Positions 17,534-25,627 of a stretch of 64,000 bases of DNA are shown in pieces (position 1 is the first letter of the stretch; every line of letters starts with the position of its first letter). The notes under the pieces were generated by a model that was not told the origin of the DNA, ran no database searches, and was given only the letters and a program-made list of their open reading frames with translations. The DNA comes from Labedella gwakjiensis (GTDB taxonomy: Bacteria > Actinomycetota > Actinomycetes > Actinomycetales > Microbacteriaceae). Where the stretch lies: NCBI RefSeq assembly GCF_003014675.1, contig NZ_PYAU01000001.1, positions 2,294,001 to 2,358,000 on the forward strand, written 5' to 3'. Both the position numbers and the translations under genes were made by a program.

Positions 17534-17815
17534 TCAGGCCGGGAGTCCGAGGGAGAAGCGCACGGCGTTGTTCTCGTCGAGCTGCGCATCGAGGATGCGG
17601 TCGGAGAGTGCCGTCGCGGCCTGCTCTTCGAGGAAGACACGTGCTCCCTCTCGTTCGATGATCTGGTCGGCGGCCTCCGGAGCGGGGACCACATCGACCG
17701 CGAAGTCGGTGGTGCTGTCTGCCTGGCTGATACGCAGGCCACCTTCCGTCGTGCCGACGGACTGGTTGGTGATGGTGCGGACGAGGGTGCTGGCGGTCTC
17801 GGTCATGGTGAGCAT
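17534..17815 (-). CDS. HesB/IscA-fold protein without cysteines
   Basis: A 93-residue protein with the overall pattern of the HesB/IscA A-type Fe-S carrier family (MLTMTETASTLVRTI at the start, then GLRISQ, DFAVDVVPAPEAADQIIE, GARVFLEEQAATALSDRILDAQ). It has no cysteine at all, so it cannot bind a cluster the way IscA does. Cysteine-free HesB-like proteins are common in actinobacteria and have no known role. ATG 17815 is chosen because AGGAG lies about 6 nt upstream; a longer start at 17887 would run through the G/C palindrome at 17864-17879. It is monocistronic, with its own terminator. Confidence 0.8.
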   Translation of the reverse strand: MLTMTETASTLVRTITNQSVGTTEGGLRISQADSTTDFAVDVVPAPEAADQIIEREGARVFLEEQAATALSDRILDAQLDENNAVRFSLGLPA

Positions 17816-17863
17816 GTCGTCTCCTGACGTGTCGTTGTGCGATCTCGTTCGTCTTCTACGATT

Positions 17864-17879
17864 CCCCCCGGTCGGGGGG
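17864..17879. promoter_or_regulatory. G/C palindrome upstream of HesB-like gene
   Basis: CCCCCC, a GGTC loop, then GGGGGG, 49 bp upstream of the HesB-like start and just downstream of a TTGACG (minus strand, 17882-17887) that could be a -35 box. It may be an operator, or the end of a terminator for the cydC-like gene upstream. Visual match only. Confidence 0.35.
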
Positions 17880-17968
17880 TCCGTCAACCTGAGAGCAGGG
17901 TCTCTGCGGGAACGTCCAGGGGGCGCACACGGGGCACGGAGGAACGCGATTCCAGCCAGGGAGAGGAC

Positions 17969-19720
17969 TCAGACGCGGGCGAGGAGGGACGCGAATGGGC
18001 CGTCAGCCTCGGCGAGGTCGCGGGGTGCTCCGCGTTCCACGACACGACCGCGGTCGAGCACGAGCACCTCGTCGGTGCCGAGCACCTGGTCGACCCGGTG
18101 CGTGACCTCGATGATCGTGCGTCGCCCGCCCGCCCATTCTGCGAGCCGTTCACGGACGGTCGCCTCGGTCGCGGGGTCGAGGGCTCCCGTCGACTCGTCG
18201 AGCACGAGGACGTCGGGATCCGTCACGAGGGCGCGAGCGAGGGCGAGCCGCTGCAGCTGACCACCGGAGAGGCGCGCGCCGCGCTCGCGCACGGGCGTGT
18301 CGAGCCCCTCGGGAAGGCTCGCGACGAATTCGTCGAGTGCGGCCGTTCGGAGCGCTGAGGCGATGTCCTCGTCGCTCGCGTCGGGCGCACCGAGTAGCAC
18401 GTTGTCGCGCAGGGAGCGACCGAAGACGAAGGGGCGCTGGTTCACGATCGCCACGCGACCGCGGAGGTCCGAGAGGGGGATCTCGCGCACGTTCTCCCCG
18501 TGGAGGAGGACGGTGCCGGACGCCGAGTCCCACGTGCGGGCGAGGAGCGCGGTGAGGGTGGACTTGCCGCTTCCCGACACACCCACGACGGCGACGTGCG
18601 ATCCGGGTGCGACGGACCAGGTCACGTCGGTCACAGCCGGGCGAGGCGCACCGGGGTAGGAGAAGGAGACCGCGTCGAACCGCACCGCATCCGCGCTGCC
18701 GACGGTCGTGCGGGGTGTCGCCGTGGCGACGTCCGTCACGACGGGCTCGCGTTCGAGCACCTCGAAGAGTCGCGCGGCGCTCGCGAACGAGGCGTCGAGG
18801 TCGGCGACGAAACCGTCGACGGCACGCGTGGGGCCGGCGATCCCGATGAGCACGGCGATCGCGAGAGCGACGTCGACGGCGTCGGACGACCCCTCGGCCG
18901 CGCGCGAGGCGCCCACGACGAGCACTGCGACGATGCCGCCGAACTGCACGGCCTGTACGAGGGCAGCGCGCACGCCGGCCACGCCGCTCACACGGGCGGC
19001 GGCACGTCCGGACGCTCGCCCGAGCTGGTCGAGCTCCGCGAGCCGAGCGCCCCGGTGGTCGAAGCCGAGGATCTCCCGCACGCCGGCGACGGAGTCGGAG
19101 ACGTGACCGGCGATCCGTCCGGAGACCTCCCCGCGTCGGCGGGTGGCGCGCCACGTGAGCCCGCCGGAGAGGAACGGGACGACGGCCACGACGAGCACAG
19201 GAACGGGCAGCATCACGAGGGCGAGCATCGGGTCCACCGCGATCGCGGTCCAGAGCAGCGCGACGACGGGCACGACCACCGCCGAGACCGCCGGGGGCAC
19301 CGTGTGGGCGAAGAACACCTCGACGCGGTCGATGTCGCGCGTAGCCCGAGCGCTCAGGTCACCGCTCGAAGCTCCATCGGTCGCCGCCGGCGCCTGCGGC
19401 GCCAGCCGCGCGAAGAACAGCCGACGCAGGGAGGCGAGCGCAGCGAATGCGACGTAGTGCCCCGAGTACTGCTCGAGATACCGCAGCACCGCTTTCACGA
19501 GGGCGAGCACGACGAGCCAGACGACCGTCGGGCCGAGGACGTCTCCGTTCCCCGTCGACAGGGCCCGCACGACGCCGTCGACGGCGACGACGAGAAGGGC
19601 CACCCCCACGAGCTGACCGATCACGCGGAGCACGATCGCGAGACCGAGGGGCCGCAGCAGTTCACGCGTGTGGGTCAGGAGCCAGCGGGAGAGCCCGAGG
19701 CGGCCGGGGGTCGCGGTCAT
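17969..19720 (-). CDS. cydC: CydC-like ABC exporter subunit (permease-ATPase)
   Basis: A 583-residue half-exporter: six membrane helices (about residues 20-300) and a nucleotide-binding domain. The latter has Walker A GVSGSGKST (about 375), signature LSGGQLQRLALARAL (about 480) and Walker B VLVLDEST. The layout and position behind a second half-transporter fit CydC of the CydDC heterodimer, which exports cysteine/glutathione and supports cytochrome bd assembly in E. coli. No cydAB genes are in the window, so a different substrate is possible. The start ATG 19720 overlaps the stop of the upstream half by 4 bp. The last base of Walker B's usual DEP is changed to DES. Confidence 0.72.
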   Translation of the reverse strand: MTATPGRLGLSRWLLTHTRELLRPLGLAIVLRVIGQLVGVALLVVAVDGVVRALSTGNGDVLGPTVVWLVVLALVKAVLRYLEQYSGHYVAFAALASLRRLFFARLAPQAPAATDGASSGDLSARATRDIDRVEVFFAHTVPPAVSAVVVPVVALLWTAIAVDPMLALVMLPVPVLVVAVVPFLSGGLTWRATRRRGEVSGRIAGHVSDSVAGVREILGFDHRGARLAELDQLGRASGRAAARVSGVAGVRAALVQAVQFGGIVAVLVVGASRAAEGSSDAVDVALAIAVLIGIAGPTRAVDGFVADLDASFASAARLFEVLEREPVVTDVATATPRTTVGSADAVRFDAVSFSYPGAPRPAVTDVTWSVAPGSHVAVVGVSGSGKSTLTALLARTWDSASGTVLLHGENVREIPLSDLRGRVAIVNQRPFVFGRSLRDNVLLGAPDASDEDIASALRTAALDEFVASLPEGLDTPVRERGARLSGGQLQRLALARALVTDPDVLVLDESTGALDPATEATVRERLAEWAGGRRTIIEVTHRVDQVLGTDEVLVLDRGRVVERGAPRDLAEADGPFASLLARV

Positions 19721-21504
19721 GATGCTCCTCCCAACTCGATCACGCGGTCGACGTCGCGGATGGCGCTCGAGCGGTGGGCGATCGTCAGCACGGTGCGATC
19801 GCGGGACAACGTCCGGAGTGCGTCGACGATAAGGGCCTCCGATTCCAGGTCGACCTGTGAGGTCGGTTCGTCGAGCACGAGGATCGGCGCATCCCGGAGC
19901 AGCGCGCGCGCGATCGCGATCCGCTGCACCTGACCGCCCGAGAGGGACAGCCCACGCTCACCGACAGGGGTGTCGAGTCCGGCGGGCATCCGGGCGACGT
20001 CGGCGGAGAGTCCCGCGGCGTCGATCGCGTCGCGCAACTCGGCGTCGCTCGCGTCGGCGCGGGCGACCCGGAGGTTCTGGGCGATCGTCCCGGAGAAGAG
20101 GACCGTCTGCTGGTCAACGACGGTCACGAGCGAGCGGACGGCCTCGCCCGACGCCTCCCGCGTGTCCAGATTGCCCACGAACACGGCGCCGGACTCGGGA
20201 AGCAGGTGCCGACCGAGGAGCGCGACGATCGTCGACTTGCCCACGCCGCTCGGACCCACGAGTGCCACGTGCTCGCCCGGCTCGATGCGGGCGGACAGTC
20301 CGCGCAGCACCGGGCGACCCGGCTCGTATCCGGCCGTCACGCTGTGGAGCTCGATCGCGAGGGCGCCGTGGCCACCGCGGCCGGGACGAGCGGCAACCCC
20401 GCGACCCGCCGGCACCGTGGGCTTCTCGGCGAGCACCGCGGACAGTCCGCGTTCCGCCGCCCGACCGGTGGCGCCGATGTAGAAGAACTGCCCCACGACG
20501 TCCGCCGGGCCGGTGAGGAGGGTGGAGAGGAGAACGACCGACACGGCCTGGCCGAACGTCAGCGTTCCGTCGAGCGAGCGCACGATCGCGAGGGTCGCCG
20601 CGAGGGCGAGAGTACCGAGGGAGAACGCGGCGTCCACGACGAGGATGAGGAGCTGGTTGGCGGCGAGCAGCCGCATCACCTGGCGCCGGTTGTCCTCGCC
20701 GCGCGCGGCCAGATCCTGCGCCGTACGATTCTCTGCCCGGTGCAGGACCAGGGTCGAGAGCCCCTGGACAGCCTCCAGGAAAGCGGCGGACAGCATTCCG
20801 GCGCTGCGTCGGTACGACCCGCTCACCTTCCGGAATGCGCGCTGGAATCCTCCGACGACGAGGGGGATGACGGGGATCGCGATGGCGAGCCAGAGCGCGG
20901 ACACGGGGTCGATCGCGATGCCGATCACGAGGATGACGAGCACGGGTCCGGCCATCGTCGCTGCGATGGGGCCGACGAATCCGGCGCGGTACCCGGCTGC
21001 TTTCTCCACGTCTGTCGTCGCCGCGGACACGAGGCGACCGGCGGCCGCGTCGGAGCGTCGGGCGACGCCGAGGTCGATGACGTGTCCGAGGACCATTCCG
21101 CGAAGGCGGCGCTCGGTCACACCGACGCTCCGGGCCGTGACCTGCGAGGAGATGATCCCGCACACCACCGCGACCACGGGCAGGGCGCAGAGCAGGAGGA
21201 GGTCGGTGCTGCCCGCCGTCTCGCCGTCCGCGATGAGGTCGAGGAACCGGCCGACGAGCACGAAGAACACGGAGAGTGACGCGGCCGAGACGAGACCGAG
21301 GACGAGGGGAACGACGATCGCGCTCCGCGGCGTCGCCCGCACGACACGGGGATCGAGGGGGGTGTCCGGCGCGGGGTGGCCGGGCCGGCCACCGCCGGGA
21401 CGTCCGCCGGGATGCCCGCCCGCGTGCCCGCCGTTGGGAGGTCCGCCCGGGCGACCGCCTGGGGTCGCCGGGCGCGCTGGACGACCGGTCGACGCTTGGC
21501 TCAT
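19717..21504 (-). CDS. cydD: CydD-like ABC exporter subunit with Gly/Pro/His-rich N-tail
   Basis: A 595-residue permease-ATPase, translationally coupled (4-bp overlap) to the CydC-like subunit. After an unusual cytoplasmic tail (residues about 10-50, made of GGRPGG, GGHAGG and GGGRPG units with three histidines) come six helices (about 65-330). The ATPase domain has GPSGVGKST, LSGGQVQRIAIARALL and ILVLDEPTSQVD. An asymmetry is visible: this half keeps the canonical DEP at Walker B, its partner DES. ATG 21504 is preferred to an upstream in-frame start, since the intervening stretch contains a repeat-like sequence and has no domain match. Confidence 0.75.
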   Translation of the reverse strand: MSQASTGRPARPATPGGRPGGPPNGGHAGGHPGGRPGGGRPGHPAPDTPLDPRVVRATPRSAIVVPLVLGLVSAASLSVFFVLVGRFLDLIADGETAGSTDLLLLCALPVVAVVCGIISSQVTARSVGVTERRLRGMVLGHVIDLGVARRSDAAAGRLVSAATTDVEKAAGYRAGFVGPIAATMAGPVLVILVIGIAIDPVSALWLAIAIPVIPLVVGGFQRAFRKVSGSYRRSAGMLSAAFLEAVQGLSTLVLHRAENRTAQDLAARGEDNRRQVMRLLAANQLLILVVDAAFSLGTLALAATLAIVRSLDGTLTFGQAVSVVLLSTLLTGPADVVGQFFYIGATGRAAERGLSAVLAEKPTVPAGRGVAARPGRGGHGALAIELHSVTAGYEPGRPVLRGLSARIEPGEHVALVGPSGVGKSTIVALLGRHLLPESGAVFVGNLDTREASGEAVRSLVTVVDQQTVLFSGTIAQNLRVARADASDAELRDAIDAAGLSADVARMPAGLDTPVGERGLSLSGGQVQRIAIARALLRDAPILVLDEPTSQVDLESEALIVDALRTLSRDRTVLTIAHRSSAIRDVDRVIELGGAS

Positions 21505-21596
21505 GTCTCCATCATCTCCCGGAAGAGGATCCGTCCCGTCCGGTTGCGGACGGCCGTCCGATCTGCACGATCCGTCCGACGGTCTGCCGTGGCACG

Positions 21597-21680
21597 CTTC
21601 GACAGGCTCAGCGACCGTGTGGGTGCATTCTCGAGCGGCCCCGCCGCGGTGCCTCTCCGCTCCCCGAGCTCGTCGGAGGG
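21597..21680. repeat. degenerate REP-like inverted repeat
   Basis: CTTCGACAGGCTCAGCGACC (21597-21616) and, 47 bp on, a degenerate complementary arm CCCCGAGCTCGTCGGAGGG (about 21662-21680). The first arm is the well-known dispersed palindromic repeat core of many Microbacteriaceae and other high-GC genomes. It fills the 205-bp gap between the ABC exporter and the lipoprotein gene. Confidence 0.5.
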
Positions 21681-21709
21681 CGGCGAGCGCCTCCACATCG
21701 CACCGCTAC

Positions 21710-22276
21710 TCAGGGGAGCGGTTCGAGGGTGCTCTCCGATTGCCCGTCGAACGTCACCGTGTACGTGATGGACGGATCGAGGCCCTCCGGGTCGTCGATC
21801 TCGAACGTCGTCGCCGACATGTCGGCCGTGCACACGTCCCCACCGGTACTCGCGAGCACGACGTCCACCGTGCCCGGCTCGGTCACGTCGAGAGCGGCGG
21901 GAGCGGACGGGCACGACGAACTGCCGAACGTCACGACGGCCAGGGTCTCACCCGAGAGCCACACGGCGCGCGGGGAGAAATCCGGATCGGGAAGCGCCGA
22001 GGGTTCGAGATCCTCGGGGGCGACCGTCTCTGGAGACGGCTCGATCCCTGTGGGCTCGATGTCCGTGGGCTCGAGCGAAACGAGGGGCGGATCCGCCGTC
22101 GGAGGGGTCGTCGCGACCGTCGGGGACCAGTCCATCCCCTCGGGCAGTCCGCTGTAGCTCCGCGACGCGATCCCGATGTCCCGGACACCGGGCGCGCCGG
22201 AGCACCCGGACATGACCACGATCACGAAGGTAGCGGCAGCGACCGACCGCAGGGCCGGCCGTCCCCGTCCCCGCAT
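21710..22276 (-). CDS. putative lipoprotein, unknown
   Basis: A 188-residue exported protein. The N-terminus RGRPALRSVAAATFVIVVMSGC is a lipoprotein signal with a VMSGC lipobox, followed by a Pro/Thr/Glu-rich stretch (about residues 50-95) and a C-terminal beta-rich domain (about 100-188) with two further cysteines (SSSCPS, DVCTAD) that could form a disulfide outside the membrane. No family is recognised. ATG 22276 is selected so that the signal peptide is at the very N-terminus. It starts 4 bp after the purQ stop on the same strand, so it may be the last gene of a purS-purQ-lipoprotein transcript. Confidence 0.72.
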   Translation of the reverse strand: MRGRGRPALRSVAAATFVIVVMSGCSGAPGVRDIGIASRSYSGLPEGMDWSPTVATTPPTADPPLVSLEPTDIEPTGIEPSPETVAPEDLEPSALPDPDFSPRAVWLSGETLAVVTFGSSSCPSAPAALDVTEPGTVDVVLASTGGDVCTADMSATTFEIDDPEGLDPSITYTVTFDGQSESTLEPLP

Positions 22277-22280
22277 CGCC

Positions 22281-22976
22281 CTAGACGGCCTGCAGGGCCC
22301 GGATCGCGGAGGTGAAGAAAGTGAGACCGTCGACACCCGAACGCATCGCATCGGACGTGTCGGGGCCGAATCCCAGCTCCGTGGCGTGCTCGGGGTGGGG
22401 CATGAGCCCCACGACGTTGCCGCGCTCGTTGGTGACGCCGGCGATGTCGCGGAGGGAGCCGTTGGGGTTGCCCTCGAGGTAGCGGAAGGCCACGCGACCC
22501 TCGCCCTCGATGCGGTCGAGCTCGTCGTTCGAGGCGATGAAGCCGCCCTCGCCGTTCTTCAGCGGGATGACGATCTCCTGGCCGGAGGCGAACTCGTTCG
22601 TCCACGCCGTGTCGGTCTGCTCGACGCGCAGCTTCTGATCGCGACGCACGAAGGTCCCGACGTCGTTGCGGATCAGGCCGCCGGGCAGCAGATGCGCCTC
22701 GGTGAGCATCTGGAAGCCGTTGCAGATGCCGAGGACCGGCATGCCCTTCGACGCCGCGTCGACGACCTCCGCCATGATCGGCGCGTGGGCGGCGATGGCG
22801 CCGGCGCGCAGGTAGTCGCCGTAGCTGAACCCGCCGGGAAGGACGAGCGCGTCGACCCCGTCGAGGTCGTGGGAGCCGTGCCAGAGCGCGACGGGCTCGG
22901 CGTCCGCGAGGCGGATGGCGCGCAACGCGTCCCGGTCGTCGAGCGACCCGGGGAAGGTGACGACGCCGATCCTCAC
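22281..22976 (-). CDS. purQ: phosphoribosylformylglycinamidine synthase subunit PurQ
   Basis: The glutaminase subunit (231 residues) of FGAM synthase, a class I amidotransferase that feeds ammonia to PurL. The nucleophile cysteine is in GICNGFQML (about residue 86), the oxyanion/FSYGD segment in [16 protein letters not shown], and the catalytic His-Glu in LMPHPEHA near 194-201. The start is GTG 22976 and overlaps the purS stop by 4 bp (GTGA). Confidence 0.97.
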   Translation of the reverse strand: MRIGVVTFPGSLDDRDALRAIRLADAEPVALWHGSHDLDGVDALVLPGGFSYGDYLRAGAIAAHAPIMAEVVDAASKGMPVLGICNGFQMLTEAHLLPGGLIRNDVGTFVRRDQKLRVEQTDTAWTNEFASGQEIVIPLKNGEGGFIASNDELDRIEGEGRVAFRYLEGNPNGSLRDIAGVTNERGNVVGLMPHPEHATELGFGPDTSDAMRSGVDGLTFFTSAIRALQAV

Positions 22977-23236
22977 AGAGCGACCGGTTCGCCGTCGACG
23001 CTCACGCCGATGACGTCCTCGATGACCGAGTTCGACAGCAGATCGACGGCGATGCCGCGCACCGCCTCGAGGGTCGCGTCGTCGACGGGACCGGCGGTCG
23101 TGAGCTCGAACCGCTTCCCGACACGCACGCCCGTGATGTCGTTGTTTCCGAGCCGGGCGAGAGCACCCGCGACGGCCTTGCCTTGGGGGTCGAGCAACTC
23201 GGCCTTCGGCATGACCTCGACGACGATCGTGGGCAC
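22973..23236 (-). CDS. purS: phosphoribosylformylglycinamidine synthase subunit PurS
   Basis: An 87-residue small subunit that holds PurL and PurQ together. Typical pattern: [21 protein letters not shown] at the start, then VRVGKRFEL and a final strand. The ATG at 23236 is clear. It is the first gene of the purSQ unit and faces the divergent MDR gene over a 235-bp gap that must hold promoters for both; no strong box could be assigned there. Confidence 0.95.
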   Translation of the reverse strand: MPTIVVEVMPKAELLDPQGKAVAGALARLGNNDITGVRVGKRFELTTAGPVDDATLEAVRGIAVDLLSNSVIEDVIGVSVDGEPVAL

Positions 23237-23471
23237 CGGTGAACTCCCTGAAGTGTGGGGGACGGGAACGCTGCCATCCTACCGGGTCGGCGCCGACCGT
23301 TCCGATGCGCCGGTCGTCCGGGGGGCTCGGCGTCGCCGCCACACGTTCACCGTCCGTCCACCGGTGGTCAACCGTCCGTTGGGGACCGCTCACTAGCGTG
23401 ATCGCTGGCCGGTTCGCGCCGGACGCCATTCGGTGACGACGACGAGCCGACCATCACTCTCAGGGGGAACG

Positions 23472-24707
23472 ATGCGTGCGACACGTCATCCGACCGCCCG
23501 GACCGCGCCAGGGGACGCTCCCGCCAGACGCGACGTCATCATCCGGCCGGCTCCCATCGCGATGGTGTGGCAGGGGCTCGGGGTCCCGCACGCGGCCATC
23601 GCCGTGCCCGGAGTGTCGCTGGGTGCAGGGGACGCGCTCGTCGCCGTGGAATTGACGACCATCTGCCCGTCGGACGCCGCCGCCGTCGGCACCGGCATCG
23701 GGGTGGTCGCGCCTCTCGTCCTCGGCCACGAGCAGGTGGGGCGAGTCGTCGCCGTCGGTCCCGACGCCGCCACGAGCGACGGAACGCGTCTCGTCGTCGG
23801 AATGCGGATCGTCTGGTCCCGTCGCATCGGCTGCGGGGAGTGCGATGCGTGCCTCGGCGGTTCGACGAGCGACTGCGTCGACGCGCGGGAGTACGGGGCG
23901 GACCGCCTCCGGCGCGGTTGGGAGCTGAGCGGGGGCTTCGCCTCGCACGTCCTCGTCCGGGCGGGGACGACGATCCTCACCGTTCCCGAGATCGTGCCGG
24001 CATCCGTGCTCGCGCCCCTGTCGTGCGCCACGGCGCTCGCCGTCGCCGCCGTGGAGCGGGTCGCACAACAGGTCGAGGTGGACGGTGAGACCGTCCTCGT
24101 GTCGGGAGCAGATCTGGTCGGTCTCACGGCGGTCGCGATGCTCGCAGACGAGGGGGCGCGCGTCATCGTGGTCGAACCCGATGCGACGCGCCGCTCCCGT
24201 GCGCTCGATTTCGGAGCCCTCAGGGTCGCGGCGGACCCGTCCGACGTGGTCCGGCTCATCAGGTCGGAGCGCGCGGCCGGTGCGGAGGGTCGTGGAGCGG
24301 GTAGGGCCCTGCGCCGACCGGTCGCCATGCTCGGCTCCGCCCCGCTCGCGCCGGACTCCGTCGACGCATCGTGGGGGAGCGGCGACGGCCCGTTCGGTGC
24401 GGTGGCCGTCGTCGTCGGTCTGCGGGACGGGTCGACCTCCCCGCCGGGTGCCGACACCGCCGGAGAGAGCGGCGCCGACCGAGCTTCTCGTGGTCCCTGG
24501 CCGGAGAGCGCGATTCTCACGATCCTGCGGAGGACGGAACCGCGACACCTCCTGGCCGCCGTGGACTTCGCGTCGAACGCGTGGTTCCGCTATCCGTTCG
24601 CCGATCTGGTGGGGCGACGCTTCCCGCTCGAGAAGATCGATGACGCCCTCAGCGCGGCCGCCGAGGCCTCGGTCTTGCGGGTCGCGGTCGATCCCGGTCT
24701 CCGCTGA
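23472..24707 (+). CDS. zinc-dependent MDR alcohol dehydrogenase-like protein
   Basis: A 411-residue medium-chain dehydrogenase. Catalytic-zinc ligands are visible as C65 (TTICPSD) with G85-H86-E87 (GHEQVG). The structural zinc loop is C121, C124, C127 and C135 (GCGECDACLGG...DC). A Rossmann segment LVSGADLVGLTAVAMLADEGA follows near 215, where the usual GxGxxG is altered (GADLVG). An inserted, low-complexity region (about 275-345, rich in Arg/Gly/Ser) breaks the cofactor domain. The start ATG 23472 follows AGGGGGA; GTG 23433 is possible but has no ribosome site. The substrate is unknown. Confidence 0.82.
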   Translation: MRATRHPTARTAPGDAPARRDVIIRPAPIAMVWQGLGVPHAAIAVPGVSLGAGDALVAVELTTICPSDAAAVGTGIGVVAPLVLGHEQVGRVVAVGPDAATSDGTRLVVGMRIVWSRRIGCGECDACLGGSTSDCVDAREYGADRLRRGWELSGGFASHVLVRAGTTILTVPEIVPASVLAPLSCATALAVAAVERVAQQVEVDGETVLVSGADLVGLTAVAMLADEGARVIVVEPDATRRSRALDFGALRVAADPSDVVRLIRSERAAGAEGRGAGRALRRPVAMLGSAPLAPDSVDASWGSGDGPFGAVAVVVGLRDGSTSPPGADTAGESGADRASRGPWPESAILTILRRTEPRHLLAAVDFASNAWFRYPFADLVGRRFPLEKIDDALSAAAEASVLRVAVDPGLR

Positions 24708-24791
24708 TCGACGCGTCATCCTTCGGCGTCGGAGTCGCGTGATACCCCGCAAATGGGGGTCGGATCGGAAAAAAGCCCGACCGGGACCCCT

Positions 24792-24822
24792 TATAGACTT
24801 GTATCCACTCCGGGAAAGTGGA
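24792..24822 (+). promoter_or_regulatory. candidate promoter and operator of TetR-family gene
   Basis: A TATAGA -10-like box (24792-24797), followed by an inverted repeat TCCACT-N7-AGTGGA (24804-24822) that would cover the transcription start. It lies 37 bp upstream of the GTG of the TetR-family gene. TetR repressors usually bind such sites at their own promoter, so autoregulation is inferred. Confidence 0.45.
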
Positions 24823-24859
24823 GTTTCAGCCCACACGGGCGAGAGGAGACCGGTACCAC

Positions 24860-25492
24860 GTGCCCAAGAGGCGTGACGCAGTTCAAAACCACGAGAAACT
24901 CTTGGCCGCAGCACGTGTGGTCATCGCGGAGCGCGGGATCGACGCTCCCCTGGAGGAGATCGCCCGCCGAGCGGATGTCGGGATCGCGACCCTGTATCGG
25001 AACTTCGCGAGCCGGGACGAGCTCGTCCAGGCGCTCTTCGAGCGGTCGATGGACGAGGTCGACGCGCTGGTCTCGGAGATCGGCGGCGACGAGTCCGCCT
25101 GGGATTCGGTCGTCAACTTCATGGACCGGCTCGGCATGTGGCTCCTCGCCGATCCGGCCATGCCCACGATCGTGACGCGCATCGGCATCATCGACCCGGA
25201 GCGACGCCCGGCGATGCGCTTCACGGGTGCGATGACCGGGATCGTCGAACAGGCGAAGGCCGACGGCGACCTCCGCGACGACGTGACCTCGATCGACATC
25301 GTGCTCCTCGCGACGATGCTCGGGTCGATCGGTCGCTACGGCAGCGAGTACGTCGCGCAGTGGCGTCGTCAGCTCGACATCGTCCTCGACGGCCTGCGGC
25401 CGGAGGGGGCGCCGCGCCGCCCGCTCGCCGCCGGCCCGGTCGACCTCGACAGCTACCACCGCATGCTGCGCCGGAGCCCCGCCTCCTCCTGA
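24860..25492 (+). CDS. TetR family transcriptional regulator
   Basis: A 210-residue repressor. The N-terminal helix-turn-helix (residues about 10-55) reads KLLAAARVVIAERGIDAPLEEIARRADVGIATLYRNF with DELVQALF; the remainder is an all-helical ligand and dimer domain with a C-terminal tail typical of TetR_C proteins in actinobacteria. The start GTG 24860 has GAGAGGAG at 9-10 nt. It follows the MDR gene by 152 bp on the same strand, with a candidate operator between, so it may control itself and perhaps the dehydrogenase gene. Confidence 0.9.
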   Translation: MPKRRDAVQNHEKLLAAARVVIAERGIDAPLEEIARRADVGIATLYRNFASRDELVQALFERSMDEVDALVSEIGGDESAWDSVVNFMDRLGMWLLADPAMPTIVTRIGIIDPERRPAMRFTGAMTGIVEQAKADGDLRDDVTSIDIVLLATMLGSIGRYGSEYVAQWRRQLDIVLDGLRPEGAPRRPLAAGPVDLDSYHRMLRRSPASS

Positions 25493-25627
25493 TCCTGCGA
25501 TCGTCGAGCGCGCGACCGCCCGGTCTCTGAGACTGTCTCGGGCCCTCGATCGCGACTCGATCCGGACGGGCTCCGGTCCTTTTCCGGATACCGTCCGAAT
25601 GTCAGTGGTGTCGTGTTCACTGGACAC

